Of a stretch of 28,614 bases of DNA, positions 1 to 11,400 are shown in pieces; position 1 is the first letter of the stretch, and every line of letters begins with the position of its first letter. The stretch comes from Pelargonium cotyledonis (taxonomy: Eukaryota; Streptophyta; Magnoliopsida; Geraniales; Geraniaceae): positions 1 to 28,614 of the forward strand of contig JAYMTA010000446.1 of NCBI GenBank assembly GCA_036897625.1, written 5' to 3'. The position numbers and the translations under genes are program-made. The notes beneath the pieces are model-generated. The model made no database searches. It was not told where the DNA came from and saw only the letters and a program-made list of their open reading frames with translations.

Positions 1-180
1 TGAGGGTGGAGCTGCACGGAGGTGCGGAGGGGGAGGTCTGGTGGTTTCCAACGAGGAATGAGGGAGGTCCGACCGAGTTTTGGCATTGTTGTGGTGCTCC
101 GGCGTGAGCTCCGTGGAGATTGAAGGGACAGAGGCTCGCCAGAATCAGGTCGTGGAAGGTCAAATCTGTTTATGTTTTTT
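1..180. other. GC-rich window edge, possible rim of a neighbouring gene
   Basis: The first ~180 bases are much richer in G and C than the following 2 kb, which are strongly AT-rich. That contrast in a plant genome often marks an exon or 5' leader. On the minus strand an ATG near position 88 opens a frame (MPKLGRTSLIPRWKPP...) that runs off the window edge without a stop. On the plus strand one frame is open from position 3 to a stop near 113. I recognise no domain in any frame, so neither strand nor product can be assigned. It could equally be a transposon piece. Confidence 0.2.
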
Positions 181-1047
181 TTTTTGAAGTCTTAAGAGTC
201 TGTTTGCATGATTTTTTTAAAAAAATTATAAGGGTATTTTGGTCATTTTATCACAATAGATGGAGATCTGGATGGAAAAAGGGGCGGAAAGTTATCCGAC
301 ATATTTTAATGTAGCCAATAGTTACAAACTAAACTTTAGAGTATGTATGTATAAAATGTGTAAAGTTCAGGATAAGTATGTATAATAACTATAGATGTTA
401 TTTTATCATAAAATTTGTTTTAACTGAAAATATATGATTAATAAGATGATGTCACATCATCAAATATATTCATACCCACTCCAACAAATCTGTGAGCACG
501 AAACTTTCCGTCTAGCGGCCCTTATATTCCCGATACTCTTATTAGAGTCTCATAATTTATGAGACTATAATGATAAGTGTGAAGTAAAAGTACACCCGAC
601 ATGAAATTAACTTGACTGATTTGCATGTTTCAATACAAACTTTAATATCTTACCAAATTTGAAGGGTCCGATATATGGTCATAAATTTATGCTTACTAGT
701 TATAAATGAATAGTAGTCCATATGCCAACTGCCAAAGAAATAGTTAGGCACTACAAATAATAGCCTCTACCTAACCAAAGAAAACAAGTGAATATAAATT
801 AAATAGAAAAATGAATCTTCAATTCCAAAAACCTAACAACCAAAAAGACACAATATTAAATCAATCTGTTAAATAAAATAAAGAATACCATACATTGGGA
901 AGTCAATAGTAGGAAGACATTTAAAGAACACATGGTTTTTCATCATTGCAAGTTCACTCTAATGCATATATATTTAAGCTTAGGTTAAAATCTTACTTCA
1001 TCTATGTTTGCATCATCCTTTGCATGAGAAGTCACAATGTGCTTGAC

Positions 1048-1135
1048 ATATGACATCTTTATTCAACAACATAATAAGATGAATAATTATATGACATCTT
1101 TATTCAACAACATCTATGTAATAAGATGAATAATT
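1048..1135. repeat. Tandem duplication, two copies of 41 and 47 bp
   Basis: Copy one (1048-1088) and copy two (1089-1135) both begin ATATGACATCTTTATTCAAC and end AATAAGATGAATAATT. Copy two carries six extra bases (CTATGT) in the middle. The copies are otherwise identical, so the duplication is recent. No gene is attached to it. Confidence 0.85.
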
Positions 1136-1292
1136 TTTGCACAATTTAACATAAAAAGGTCTTTATAAAACAAAAAGTAACCGCTAATTGACATATCAAT
1201 ATACGTACGGATCATAACTTGATGAAGGAGAAGTGCTTCTTCTAAAATACACTTTCATACACCTAAAACACGCACGCGCTTGTACCGCAACT

Positions 1293-1442
1293 TTGTTAGA
1301 TATCATCTAGTGTTTGTAATCGTATGGTGATACTACCAACTTTGTTAGATCCTATAAAGTCACAATATTGTTAGATATCATTTAGTGTTTGTAATCATAT
1401 GGTGATCCTACCAACATTGTTAAATCCTATAAGGTCACAATA
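1293..1442. repeat. Tandem duplication, two copies of 75 bp
   Basis: Copy one is 1293-1367 and copy two is 1368-1442. Both begin TTGTTAGATATCAT and end GGTCACAATA or AGTCACAATA, with about six mismatches over 75 bases. Each copy also contains a partial internal echo (TTGTTAGAT or TTGTTAAAT), so the 75-bp unit may itself come from an older, shorter repeat. Confidence 0.85.
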
Positions 1443-2716
1443 TTATAATGTTACAAAAGGAATTTATGCATATGTATGAAACTATCATATACTAAAATGG
1501 TTTGAGTTTTCACTACTAAAATGTCAATTTTGTTAGTAAGACTTGACTTTCATCATTATTGTTTCTATTCTTTCAATATAGGACAATTATTCACTTCAAC
1601 ACAAATACTTCAATAGGTAAATAATCATATCATATATTAAGCTAAAGTCCTAAAATAATATAGGGTATGGAAGAAAACATTATATTTTGTCACAATGTCT
1701 TAGTTTGATGTCCTTCCAGCATATATCTTCTTGGTATTAATTGCTTAGGAGAGGATACACTAAAAGTTGGTGCCCTACTCTTGGGTGATCATTTCAAGCT
1801 TGATTGTTCCATATTTCACCTCTCAATCTTTTGAAGGGTAGAGCTAAAGTTATAGGAATTAGAAGAATTTCCCCAACATCTTGAAAGTGTTGAGAAAGCA
1901 CCGTTATCATGGTCGTTATCACGTGATGTTAAACAGATTTTCAGGGTTATTTGGTAAGCTACATTTGTCTTGAGGTTTTCATAGAGAAAGAAGAGGATAT
2001 CTTTCTTTCTTGTATTCAATTATTCGTTCAGTTTAAAGTAATTATGGTTTTCAATTCGTTCCCAAAATAGAACCTACTAATACGCCTTTTTGAATTGGTT
2101 TAAAAGAGTATATTATGCTATCGTCTTTTCTATGTGTAAAGATAACTATCTTGAAAATACTATAAGTCCAGAATCTCGGGAGGCAAGATAGACGAGCAAT
2201 TCTTTCCCCTAAATTCATGAGACATGTGTTGAAGGGTATTTAACACACAGAAGCGAGAAACACATGTGTATATATACTTAATAAACTGCTTTATAAGTGA
2301 CAAAAAAGTCTACTCTAGGTAAATTCAAACCACACTTCTAAAGATAAAGTAAAGTCATAAATTATCTATATTATCGTGTGCTTAATTATTAATGACGTGA
2401 GTTCAAATTTGACTTCAGAAACGTTCCCACCGTTATAATTTGTTTACTGATAATTGATAAATTGAAGAGAGAGAGAGTATAATGAAATAAGAACATGGTG
2501 CCTCTAAAATGAGTATCTAGTCAACTGTTCTTTATTCTCTGCTTCTCACTACAGACTTCCACTTCCTGACATTCACAAAAGTTCTCCAACAACTCTTCTC
2601 CTCTCTACTTTTCTTCCTTTTCTCTTTCTCATTTAGCTATTATAATTAGTTAATTAATGTTCATATTGTCATATAGTAGTAGTAAATTAATAGCCGTAAG
2701 ATTTGTTTTGTGACGC

Positions 2717-2968
2717 ACGTCGAATGAGGACAAGAGATTGCGACACGTGTCATGCGAGTGTGCAGATAAAAAGTAGGCATGCAGTGGACACTATCATTGC
2801 CCGCTCCAACAACCTCTTCGTCCTACGTGTCAGATCCATCAATTTTGTTTGGAATTTGGGAATTGGAGGAAAGATATACAAACACACACACGCTGCTGTG
2901 TGTGTCTCTCAAGTTGTTAGCTATTTATTGTTGGATATGTGGAATTAAGGATTCACGTGACTCACGTG
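2717..2968. promoter_or_regulatory. Cluster of ACGT-core (G-box/ABRE-like) sites
   Basis: Five ACGT cores lie within about 250 bases. They are ACGT at 2717-2720, the perfect palindrome GACACGTGTC at 2742-2751, ACGTG at 2825-2829, and two CACGTG boxes at 2954-2959 and 2963-2968 spaced nine bases apart. Such sites are known targets of plant bZIP and bHLH factors. No gene starts nearby on either strand that I can support, so the regulated gene is unknown. A 9-bp hairpin of CA/TG repeats (2882-2905) lies inside the cluster. Confidence 0.45.
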
Positions 2969-3060
2969 ACCCCCCGCTCCTTTTTATGACCTTCTTCCGT
3001 AACTCTGTTCTGTGGTCTGGGGCCCACTAACGGGCCACCTACCCATTTACTATGGTGTGA

Positions 3061-6000
3061 AAAGAAATGAAATCAACCCGCAAGATTCGTCCACAACCCG
3101 TACTCACTGACCCATAATTCGAGCGGATCGGTTCTCCTGCAAATCGGTGGATAAGAGGCTCCAAACAATTGATTTACTGTTATGCCAAGGAAATTCTAAA
3201 ATGTGTATTTTCACATTTTATAGGTTTCAATTAGAGGGTTAAACTTTTATCTCTAATAACAAAAATGACTATTATAGTATCATAAATACATAATATGTCG
3301 TGAAATTATTCTCGATGAAGAAACCAAAAATTTTCATATATTAATTTATTATGTGACTCTTACGTATACACAATATTATTTACAATTTACGGCCACATGT
3401 GGACCAACAAGAAATGAACACATTGTCATTATTTTGTATTTTAATTACAATTCTTAGTGATAGATAGCTTATTATCTCTCATTGTCACCGCAAAAGTCAT
3501 TGTCTCAGCTTTATCAATTGACCTTCAAGGCTACCCGCCTTTATGGCACACTTCCAAGACTTTTCGCCTTGACGGATCACCTAAAAGGCTCGTCGACTCA
3601 CCGGGTCATCTCCAAACTCCACATCTTTCCAATTCACTTTAAAGGCATCTCCAATTAATTACCGGGTCACTACTGTGATATCTTGTTATACTTGAACACT
3701 AGTTGAAGCGCAGAAGCGGTAGGTGCTTATAAGAGTTCTGCTCCACACCGCCACACCGCAATGCTCAAAGGACATGCGAGAGCATCCAAACTCCATCGAA
3801 CCCGCAGAAAGTGCGCCTGAGAAGCTATCAAACATGAAGATGCTAACCCCATGTGTAGAGTGTAGACATGTCAAACAATAACAGTAATTTTGAAATCAGT
3901 TTATTTTCCAACATCCAAAACTCTTCGGAAGACCCAACTTCACCACAAAACGCTAGATGCTTCACGGTTTCACAAAAGCTTTCATGTGAACGCCCCAACA
4001 AACAAGCGCAGCCACAGCACCTTCCGCAAAAACGTCTTTTACTCCATGTGCGACGTCGTTTACGTTGCGGACATTTTTGCGCACCAATATAAATTGATGT
4101 GTGGAGGCGGTCCATGTTTCCCAATAGAGCAGCACAGCACCAGCCACCCATCGCCAACAACCGATATCTGATCCGCGAGCGACACGTGTGGGGTCCACAG
4201 GTAGAGGTGCACGCGAAACGCAGCATATAAGTACCATTTGAATTCTCACTTGGCGCCCAAAGGTATACGTAGATGCTGTCACTTAGCGGGTAAAGTGTCG
4301 CACACGGAATATTTTTATGGGCAGTTTCTGACACGGAAACGGTTAAAAATTAAAATAAACTGCTAGTGTAGTGTTTGGTCTGATATCGTCGGAGAACCAA
4401 AAACAATTGCACCGCTAAAGATAAATAAAGAATGGGTTTACATTTATTAATAATAGAGACAATAATACGAAGTTTCTAGTAACAACGTTTTTTGTTTTTT
4501 CCATTTCTGACTTTCACGTGAGTTTCATTCCAGTACTTCACTTGAAATATTTGCACAACACAAGTACTCCCTATTTACGTCAATCTATTTTCTGTTATAT
4601 AAATATATATATATTTTGTATAACAAATTCGATTTGTTTTAACTTATTTTTTATGATTTTTATTTGTAATTCAATACTTCTGAAAAAGAACGAGAGAATT
4701 GATGCTTCATTTTTATTTTTATGTATAATAACTTAATAAAGGTACTTAGTGGGGACGTCACGACTATAAGTTAGTTTGCTCTATGAACCGACATATTAGA
4801 TAAGTAATATTAATTTCATCACAAAATGAGAGTATTTTAAGAAAAAATTGTTAGAAAACCAGCTTAACTAAAAGTATAAAATGATAGTTAGCGTCCTCAC
4901 ATGAGAGAGATTAGTTCATTTTTTTTTTTGGAAAACTGCTTTGGTCATTAATTTGCCGCTAGTGCTTTGGTTAAAAATAACTTGATACTCGACAGTCGAC
5001 AATAAGCCGACAAACTCGAACGAGGCAATTCTCTGTGTTCAAAGTTTTGGTTTTTTGTTATTGCACTATTTGTTTGATCCAAATTCAGTCTCTTTCAGTT
5101 TCGATTCTTGGTGTTTGAATTTTTTTGTTTTATTGGGTTAGTTTTGTACTTTTATTTACTCATCTCGGATTTTTTTTTAATAAAAGTTCTATTTGCTTAT
5201 AAAAAAAAATATGAATATGTGTTTTTGCATAGCTCGTTATTTGGGGCATACAACATTGAAAATTACATAATTCAATCGATCAACATTTCCATAAATATAT
5301 TAAAGGTCTCAATTAGAGATACGTAGGTTGGGTTGTCTTGTTAAAAACTACATACGTAGGTTGGGTTGTCTTGTTGATAGTATGATTAAATTGGTGCTTG
5401 AATTGCTCAATAAAAATCCTATCATGATATCATTCCTGCACCCAAAGAAAAAAAAAATGGTCTTGTTGTTCCAATCAATTGACTAAGCTAATTATTTTCT
5501 ATTATACTCCCTAGATGATATTTCGTAAACATTTATACTTGTAATTATAAATGACAATAATTTTTCCCATAATTTTATGCAAATTCTTGATGGTATAATG
5601 AATTTTTTTCATCAATATGACTATATAGATTACCGGAAACGTTCGATCTTCGATTTAATTAATATGGGTTTTTACTAAAAAAAGATATGCAAAACTAATT
5701 GCCTCATATGGAAATGCAGTTATTGCAATCATTTGATATTTGAAAAAAATAATAAAGCTCGTAATAAAATAATTTTAATGACAATATACGATACACAATT
5801 ATACACTAGCTATAATAAGGTTTTTTTGGATCAATATTAGTATTGGTTACTAATAGTACATTCATGCATTATTGTCAATTATTATTAAAATTGAATACAT
5901 TTTTACTAATGATGGAATTATAGTTTAATACGATACTGAATAATGCACATGTAGTTGACTAATCATGTGTGTCTCGATGCATTATATTACATGTGTTCCC

Positions 6001-6735
6001 ATATATATTTATTACAAGTGCTTTAAGGAAATATTTAACAAGATACTAAATTTAATTGTCACATTTGCAATAGTCAAATCATAAGTGTCTTTTTATTATG
6101 AACATCATGAAATAAGTATGGATGATTTGTATTGTGGCTTTGACAACTTTTGCTAAGATGTTCAAGGCATAAAGGAAGATAATGTGATATTTTAAGTGTA
6201 TGCGTACTTTCGATTTCAATGGTTAATAACGTTATTAAAGGTGGTAGTAATATTCCTTTTAGCATTTGCATTTGAGATGCCGTATTACCCGTGCATCTAA
6301 CGTGTTCATACATACATATCAAAATAGTTGTTAATTTTCTTTTAATAAATTAGATATGTATGAATTATTACTAACGTTTTTAATTTAAGTTAATTAGTAT
6401 ATTTAGTTTGTTACAACAATAATACAATGCATATAAGGTAGAAAACAAATCCTAGCTACATTATTCTTAATTTGACTCTAAATGAAAATGTGGACAACTT
6501 TTTAGGGTGAAGAGAGTTTATTTGTATATACATAGTTTAATTTTTTTTCTTCTTAACCATGAGTTTTTCAAAATGGTTATGCAATATATCAGCACAGAAT
6601 CAACACCTTAATCACAAGCATATTAAATCTCATACGAGCAGCGACCTTAAGTTAAGTTAAGTTGGAACAACCCCTTTTCGGCTGACGACCCAACATTGGA
6701 CGATTATTGTTTGCGTTTTCTACAATCACTAATAC
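3061..6735. other. Intergenic region, no supported gene
   Basis: Most of this stretch is AT-rich and stop-dense. The segment 3690-4340 is richer in G and C and has overlapping open frames on both strands (up to 163 codons on the minus strand), but none shows a recognisable domain. Another GACACGTGTG box lies at 4181-4190. The stretch also holds the short duplication at 5320-5375. I see no RNA gene. Confidence 0.55.
5320..5375. repeat. Direct repeat of 23 bp, two copies
   Basis: TACGTAGGTTGGGTTGTCTT followed by GTT occurs at 5320-5342 and again, identically, at 5353-5375, a period of 33 bases. The ten-base spacer between the copies is AT-rich. It looks like a small replication-slippage duplication. 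Confidence 0.85.
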
Positions 6736-6743
6736 TAATTTTA

Positions 6744-7761
6744 GGGGTAATTACTGTTGGATACCTTATGGTAAGCTTTCATTTCAGTTAGCACCCATAA
6801 ACTATTTTTTTTTCGAACTTTTTTCTACTATATGGTATCCAGAGTTCATTCCGTCTCTAACACCGTTAATATGGTGCTTAAAAGACGATTTTACTCTTGA
6901 CTTCTTCTTCTTTCTTGGATCAGGACATTAGGCTCCTCCATTGATGAAGCTTAAACTTCTATTAATGGAAGCTTCTGTGTCTACCCCAATCTCTCTTCGC
7001 GTCCTCCGATCTCTCTCTATATCACCTCCCTAAAGCTCTCACTCTTCACTCTCACCCCTCATTCTCTCCAAAATCCTCAAATTCCAAACCCTAATTCGCC
7101 GAAAAACTTATCTCCATCTCTTTGATCGGATTCTCCAGATTAAGATCATTCTAAAGTTGCCGACAACCAAGTCCGACGGCGAGGGTTGCACCTTCATCGC
7201 CGATTGGCCCTGCTATCGAAAGAGTTGGATGGAGGATATCAAGAAAGACTCCGCTAATGGTTAGCTCTTTATTTTTTGTATCAATAATAAATTATTGGGT
7301 TGTGCGTTGATTATCGAAAAATGTAGTTTCCAAGTTGTGTTTGATTGATTTTCCTAAAAATTTAAACCGAAAGCTTTCAACTTTTGTGAAAATATATGAT
7401 TTGTTTTTTTTATTTGGTTCATTTTCTATTTGTTTTGGAGTTAGTTATTTTGTTTGAGATTAAATTTAGTCACAAACCCGAATTTATGAAATTTTCAGAA
7501 AATTTATGAATTTTCTAGCAAATTCATGAATTTCCCAACGAGTTTAGGTTGAAGAATAAGGGTTAAAGTCATGGGTATTTGGGGATTCTCACAAAAATGG
7601 TCATGTGATGGGCACACGACCAAACAATGTCATTTCCGTCAAATTTAACTGACGAAATGAACTTTTGATACCATAGAGTATGAAAAAGTTCGAAAAAATA
7701 GTTCAAAAATGTTAACTTAAATGAAGATTTACTATAAGATATCCAACAGTAATTACCCGCA
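6744..7761. mobile_element. Pack-MULE-like non-autonomous DNA transposon with long terminal inverted repeats
   Basis: The left end begins GGGGTAATTACTGTTGGATA. The right end, read on the minus strand, gives GGGTAATTACTGTTGGATA after a few extra bases. The two ends stay alignable for about 110-120 bases, including the shared stretches TCGAACTTTTT and TATGGTATC. Eight-base direct repeats TAATTTTA lie immediately outside (6736-6743 and 7762-7769). Long inverted repeats with 8-9 bp target duplications are typical of Mutator-like elements. No transposase frame is present. The interior (about 6955-7265) is richer in G and C than the element ends and looks like a plant 5' gene end, listed separately. 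The TIR copies differ at roughly a fifth of positions by eye, so the insertion is not very recent. A hAT element is the alternative, but hAT inverted repeats are normally much shorter. Confidence 0.7.
6955..7264 (+). pseudogene. Probable captured host gene fragment (5' leader plus first exon) inside the transposon
   Basis: This block is pyrimidine-rich (repeated CTCTCTC and TCTCC runs) and contains a telo-box AAACCCTAA at 7086-7094, both usual in plant 5' leaders. It then passes into a frame open from 7034 to a TAG at 7262-7264. The frame reads ...KSDGEGCTFIADWPCYRKSW and continues MEDIKKDSANG. The only in-frame ATG is at 7229. The end of the block (AATG|GTTAGC) resembles a 5' splice site, and the sequence after it is AT-rich and intron-like. 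I do not recognise the parent gene. The reading as a captured exon is inferred from composition and position between inverted repeats. Confidence 0.45.
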
Positions 7762-7769
7762 TAATTTTA

Positions 7770-8457
7770 TGTGTGCAATTTAACCTCACATGACTTGAGA
7801 ATGACATAAATAATAAACTAGCTTATATATATAAAAATTAAAAATATTCCTCAAAAAAAAAATTAAAAATTAAAAATACGAAAAATTATAAGTGTCCACT
7901 TTCTATTTAAAGTAATTAAACATATTATTAGTAATTATGTTATGATTCATGAATATATGACTATCTTACATAAGACGATCAAATTTACTCCAATAATAAT
8001 TTATTATTAAACAGATTAACAAAACTGAAATAAAAACTGAAAAAATAAAAAAAATGATTTTTATATATTGCGGTAATTATGAGGAGAAAAGAAAAGAAGA
8101 AACTGCAAATAATAAAGAAAGAGGTGCGATACTTTATATGAAGCTTTGCTTTAATGGTGAAATCTGAGAAACCATAGTATATTACAGTGGTAGAGTAGTG
8201 TAGCAAGTAGTGAAAAATGAATGTGTTGTGGGTACAGCTGTGGGGCTCTTGAAGGTCTTCTCTTCTGGGCTTGTGGGTCCCTAAAAAACGATTTATCCCT
8301 ACGAGAAAAATCAACCCTTTTTCCCGCCTTCCCGCTCCTCTTGAATCCGACCCTCTCCCCTATCTTCCGCTTCTTCTCCATCTTCCCACAACAGTCTCTC
8401 GCAGACCCACTCAGGAAATAAACGTAGATTTTGCGGACCTGATTTCGTTTTCGCTTC
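7770..8457 (+). promoter_or_regulatory. Upstream region and 5' leader of the CXC gene
   Basis: From 7770 to about 8200 the sequence is AT-rich with A and T runs and no gene. From about 8320 it becomes C- and T-rich (CCGCTCCTC, CCTCTCCCC, TTCTTCTCC), the usual look of a plant 5' leader, and it runs into the ATG at 8458. I find no ATG between about 8330 and 8458, so the assigned start is probably the first one on the message. No clear TATA box at a fitting distance can be named. Open frames on the minus strand across 8151-8565 are counter-strand images of this leader. Confidence 0.45.
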
Positions 8458-11400
8458 ATGGACACTCCTGAGAGGAACCAGATCTCCGCTCCTACGCCTC
8501 TTTCTAAATTCGAGGTCCGTCCGTTTCCTCCGCTCCTTTGCTTTGTTTTCTTCACCGTTGACCATTTCTAGTTTTCGAGGGTCGACTTTGGTTTCTGTTT
8601 GTTTTTTGCTTCATGGGTTGGAGATGCATGTGTTTGATCTCTGTGTTTTGTTTTGTTTTGTTTTCGTTGAGTATAGGGTTTTTTTTCCTTCTCAGATTGA
8701 GTGTCTTTCAGTTTCTGATTTGGGTTTTAGGTGCTTTTTTGTTGCTTATGTGCTACAGTGTTTTGATTCTCGGAATGTTATGTGGGTTTGGTGTTAATCG
8801 ACTGGAAATAACAGTCAGTCCAGTGTGCTCACTCACTTCATACTTCAATTCAGTGTTTTCCGGGTAAAGATGTCCTCTTTCGCTTTATGGTTGCTTCATC
8901 TTTGGATTTAGGGTTTTTTGTTTTTTTGGGTTTTGTAAAACAATTTTGATTTTGCTATTGGGTAAGCATCTACCCCAATGTGCTTTAGGGTTTTTGTGTT
9001 TTTTAGGGTTACATGTGGACATTTGATTCTCTAATTCAATTTCTGACATAATTATGTGTTTCTTTTGCTAATTTGTATGTAAATTAAGATTAGTTTCAGT
9101 GGATTTTGTTACTTGAACTCGGTCTGCTTTTGTTACAAATTGTTTGGTTGATATCTCCTGGGTGTTAACAAGGATGTATTTCAACACCGCCTGCAGGATT
9201 CCCCAGTATTTAATTACATCAACAGTCTCTCTCCGATCCAGCCTGTTAGGTCTACTCACATTGCTCAGTCTTTCAACTCTCTCACTTTTGCTTCCCCTCC
9301 ATCTGTTTTCACTTCTCCCCATGTCAGTTCTCACAAGGAATCTAGGTTCCTTAAGAGGTAATTTGCTGTTTTTATGTGATTTCTTGTTGAATTTGTATAA
9401 GCTACTACCTATTGTTTTAGTTCATATTATATTTACTCTTTTGCTTTATGTTCAACATGTTATCTTTTTTCAGGCATCAGAATCCAGATCCATCCAAACC
9501 TGAATTTTCATCTGAAAATGATGGTAAAGTATGTTCTAGCGATGGGGTTATGGATTCCGCTCAGCTGCGTAATCCACTATCAAATATTGATTCCGGGGAG
9601 GATTCCACTGAAAAATGTTCTGTTGAGCCCCCCAGTGTACATCCAAAATCTGCAATTGAGCTGCCAAAAACTTTAAAATATGATTGTGGTAGCCCCAATA
9701 TCAACCCAGTTTCTTGCGGTGTTGAAACCAATAGTGCGCCGGGATTGGCTGATGCATCAACATCACTTGTTAAGAAGGCTTCTGAGAAAGCTTCATCTGA
9801 AGGTGATGTGAATCAACAAGAGACATCCCAATCTGAGCAAGAAAGGGAAGGGACTACATATGAATGGGAGAGTTTGATTTCTGATGCTTCTGATCTTTTA
9901 ATTTTCAATTCCCCTGATAATACAGAGGCTTTTAAGGAGCTAATGCAGAAATCACTGGACCGTGGGAGAAGATTTTGTTCTTCTCTTGTGTCACAATGTA
10001 CACTAGATGATATGAATGCTGTGCAGAGTACACTGCTAGTTGATTCAGATGGTACTGTTCAACACTATGGAACAGATGGACCATCTTCTCAACCTGGAGA
10101 AGCTAGTGAAGCTCGGATGAAGAATGATCTCGATAATACTTGTCTCAAACAATGCATGGTTAGCAATCCAAATGATAAAATGGATAATGAGGTAGGAACA
10201 TACATCCTATTTTCTTATAAAGTAAACAGACAAGTTCATGCTAGTACTAGAGTATCATTTTTTGCAGCATTATTTGCATGTATAGAAGTTAATGGAGTAG
10301 AATAGGTTGTGTTTATTCAAATGTTGTCTCATACTCCTATACCCCTAATTCTAGAGGGTTTGTTTGCCATAGGCTCAAATTGTCATGTCATGTTTTCTTC
10401 TGCATTTGTTGATATTCACAAAAGTTATTGGATGGTCTAATGGTACTCATAGCTGTCTTTTCTGCTTTTTGTAGCCTATTTCCAATTTGCATCGTGGCAT
10501 GCGAAGGCGCTGTCTGGACTTTGAGATGGCTGGGGCTAATAGGAATAATTTAAATGGCAGTCTGCATTGTAAATCTTCTTTATTATCACAATTTGACGAA
10601 AAAATTGCCTTAAATGATCAATCAGTTTCTATTAAGCCCAGTGGTGATTCCTTGCGGCGCATTTTACCTGGAATTGGTTTGCACTTGAATGCTCTTGCAA
10701 CAGCTTCAAAGGACTACAAGAGCCTCAAGTGTGAAACTCTGTCGTCGGGAAGACAAATAATAAATTTGTCAGGCTCTGTTGCATCTTTTGATTCCTCTAC
10801 TGCCAATCAGGAACCTCTTCCTAAAGTGGCGTCATCTTCAATTGCTGATAGAGACCAGGATGCTGCAGAAGATGGGGTTCAGACTATGGAAGATGCTTCT
10901 GGGGTATCGGCATACCTACTTACTGAAGAGTTCAATCAGAATAGTCCCAAAAAGAAAAGGCATGTACATTTATCAAGTTAATCTTTTTCCAATTGTTGTG
11001 AACACCTTATATCTCATTATATTCCATATCTGTGTTTTGTTTGTTGTTTTTTCTTTTGTTCATTATGGTTTGAATTGGACTTTGCAGACGTAGACTGGAA
11101 CAAGCGACTGAAACTGAGAGTAGTTGCAAGCGTTGTAACTGTAAGAAATCAAAATGTTTGAAACTGTAAGTTCTCCTCTCTTAATATTTTGAGCACATGT
11201 GGTGGTTGGGTTATATGATTGTCATTGGGCTTAATATGGCTACATGTAATCCTACATATTTACATATTAATGAATTATACCACCTAACACAATAAAACTT
11301 GTATTACTCTGAATATAACTGTATGCTTCTAGCCTTCTACCCTCTTGAAGGATGAGGAAATGATGGTTTACTGTTATTATGATATGTTTATTGCTTTTTT

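Larger units (their letters stand above)
181..2699. other. AT-rich intergenic region without a recognisable gene
   Basis: There are no long open frames, and codon-like structure is absent on both strands. The only order I see is short tandem duplications (1048-1135 and 1293-1442, listed separately), a 21-bp near-perfect palindrome at 546-566 (AGTCTCATAA, one base, then its reverse complement) and a pyrimidine-rich stretch at about 2580-2635. The open frame at 1816-2019 on the minus strand resembles no protein I know and is taken as chance. Confidence 0.6.

Noticed and set aside
546-566. 21-bp palindrome as a regulatory operator
   Set aside because: A single AT-rich palindrome with no adjacent gene is expected by chance in this kind of sequence.
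3843-4334. 163-codon minus-strand frame as a protein gene
   Set aside because: No recognisable domain, Cys/Arg-rich random-looking composition, overlapping frames on the other strand and no intron or promoter structure that supports it.
3697-4368. CACTA-type transposon with CACTAG and CTAGTG ends
   Set aside because: The inverted match stops after about six bases, the flanking three-base sequences do not match as a target duplication, and no internal sub-terminal repeats are evident.
6074-6322. 82-codon minus-strand frame as a transposase remnant
   Set aside because: No catalytic or zinc-finger motif is visible, and the sequence is AT-rich with low-complexity codon use.
8151-8565. Minus-strand frames of 84-134 codons over the start of the CXC gene
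   Set aside because: They are Arg/Lys/Glu-rich images of a C/T-rich 5' leader and first exon on the plus strand.
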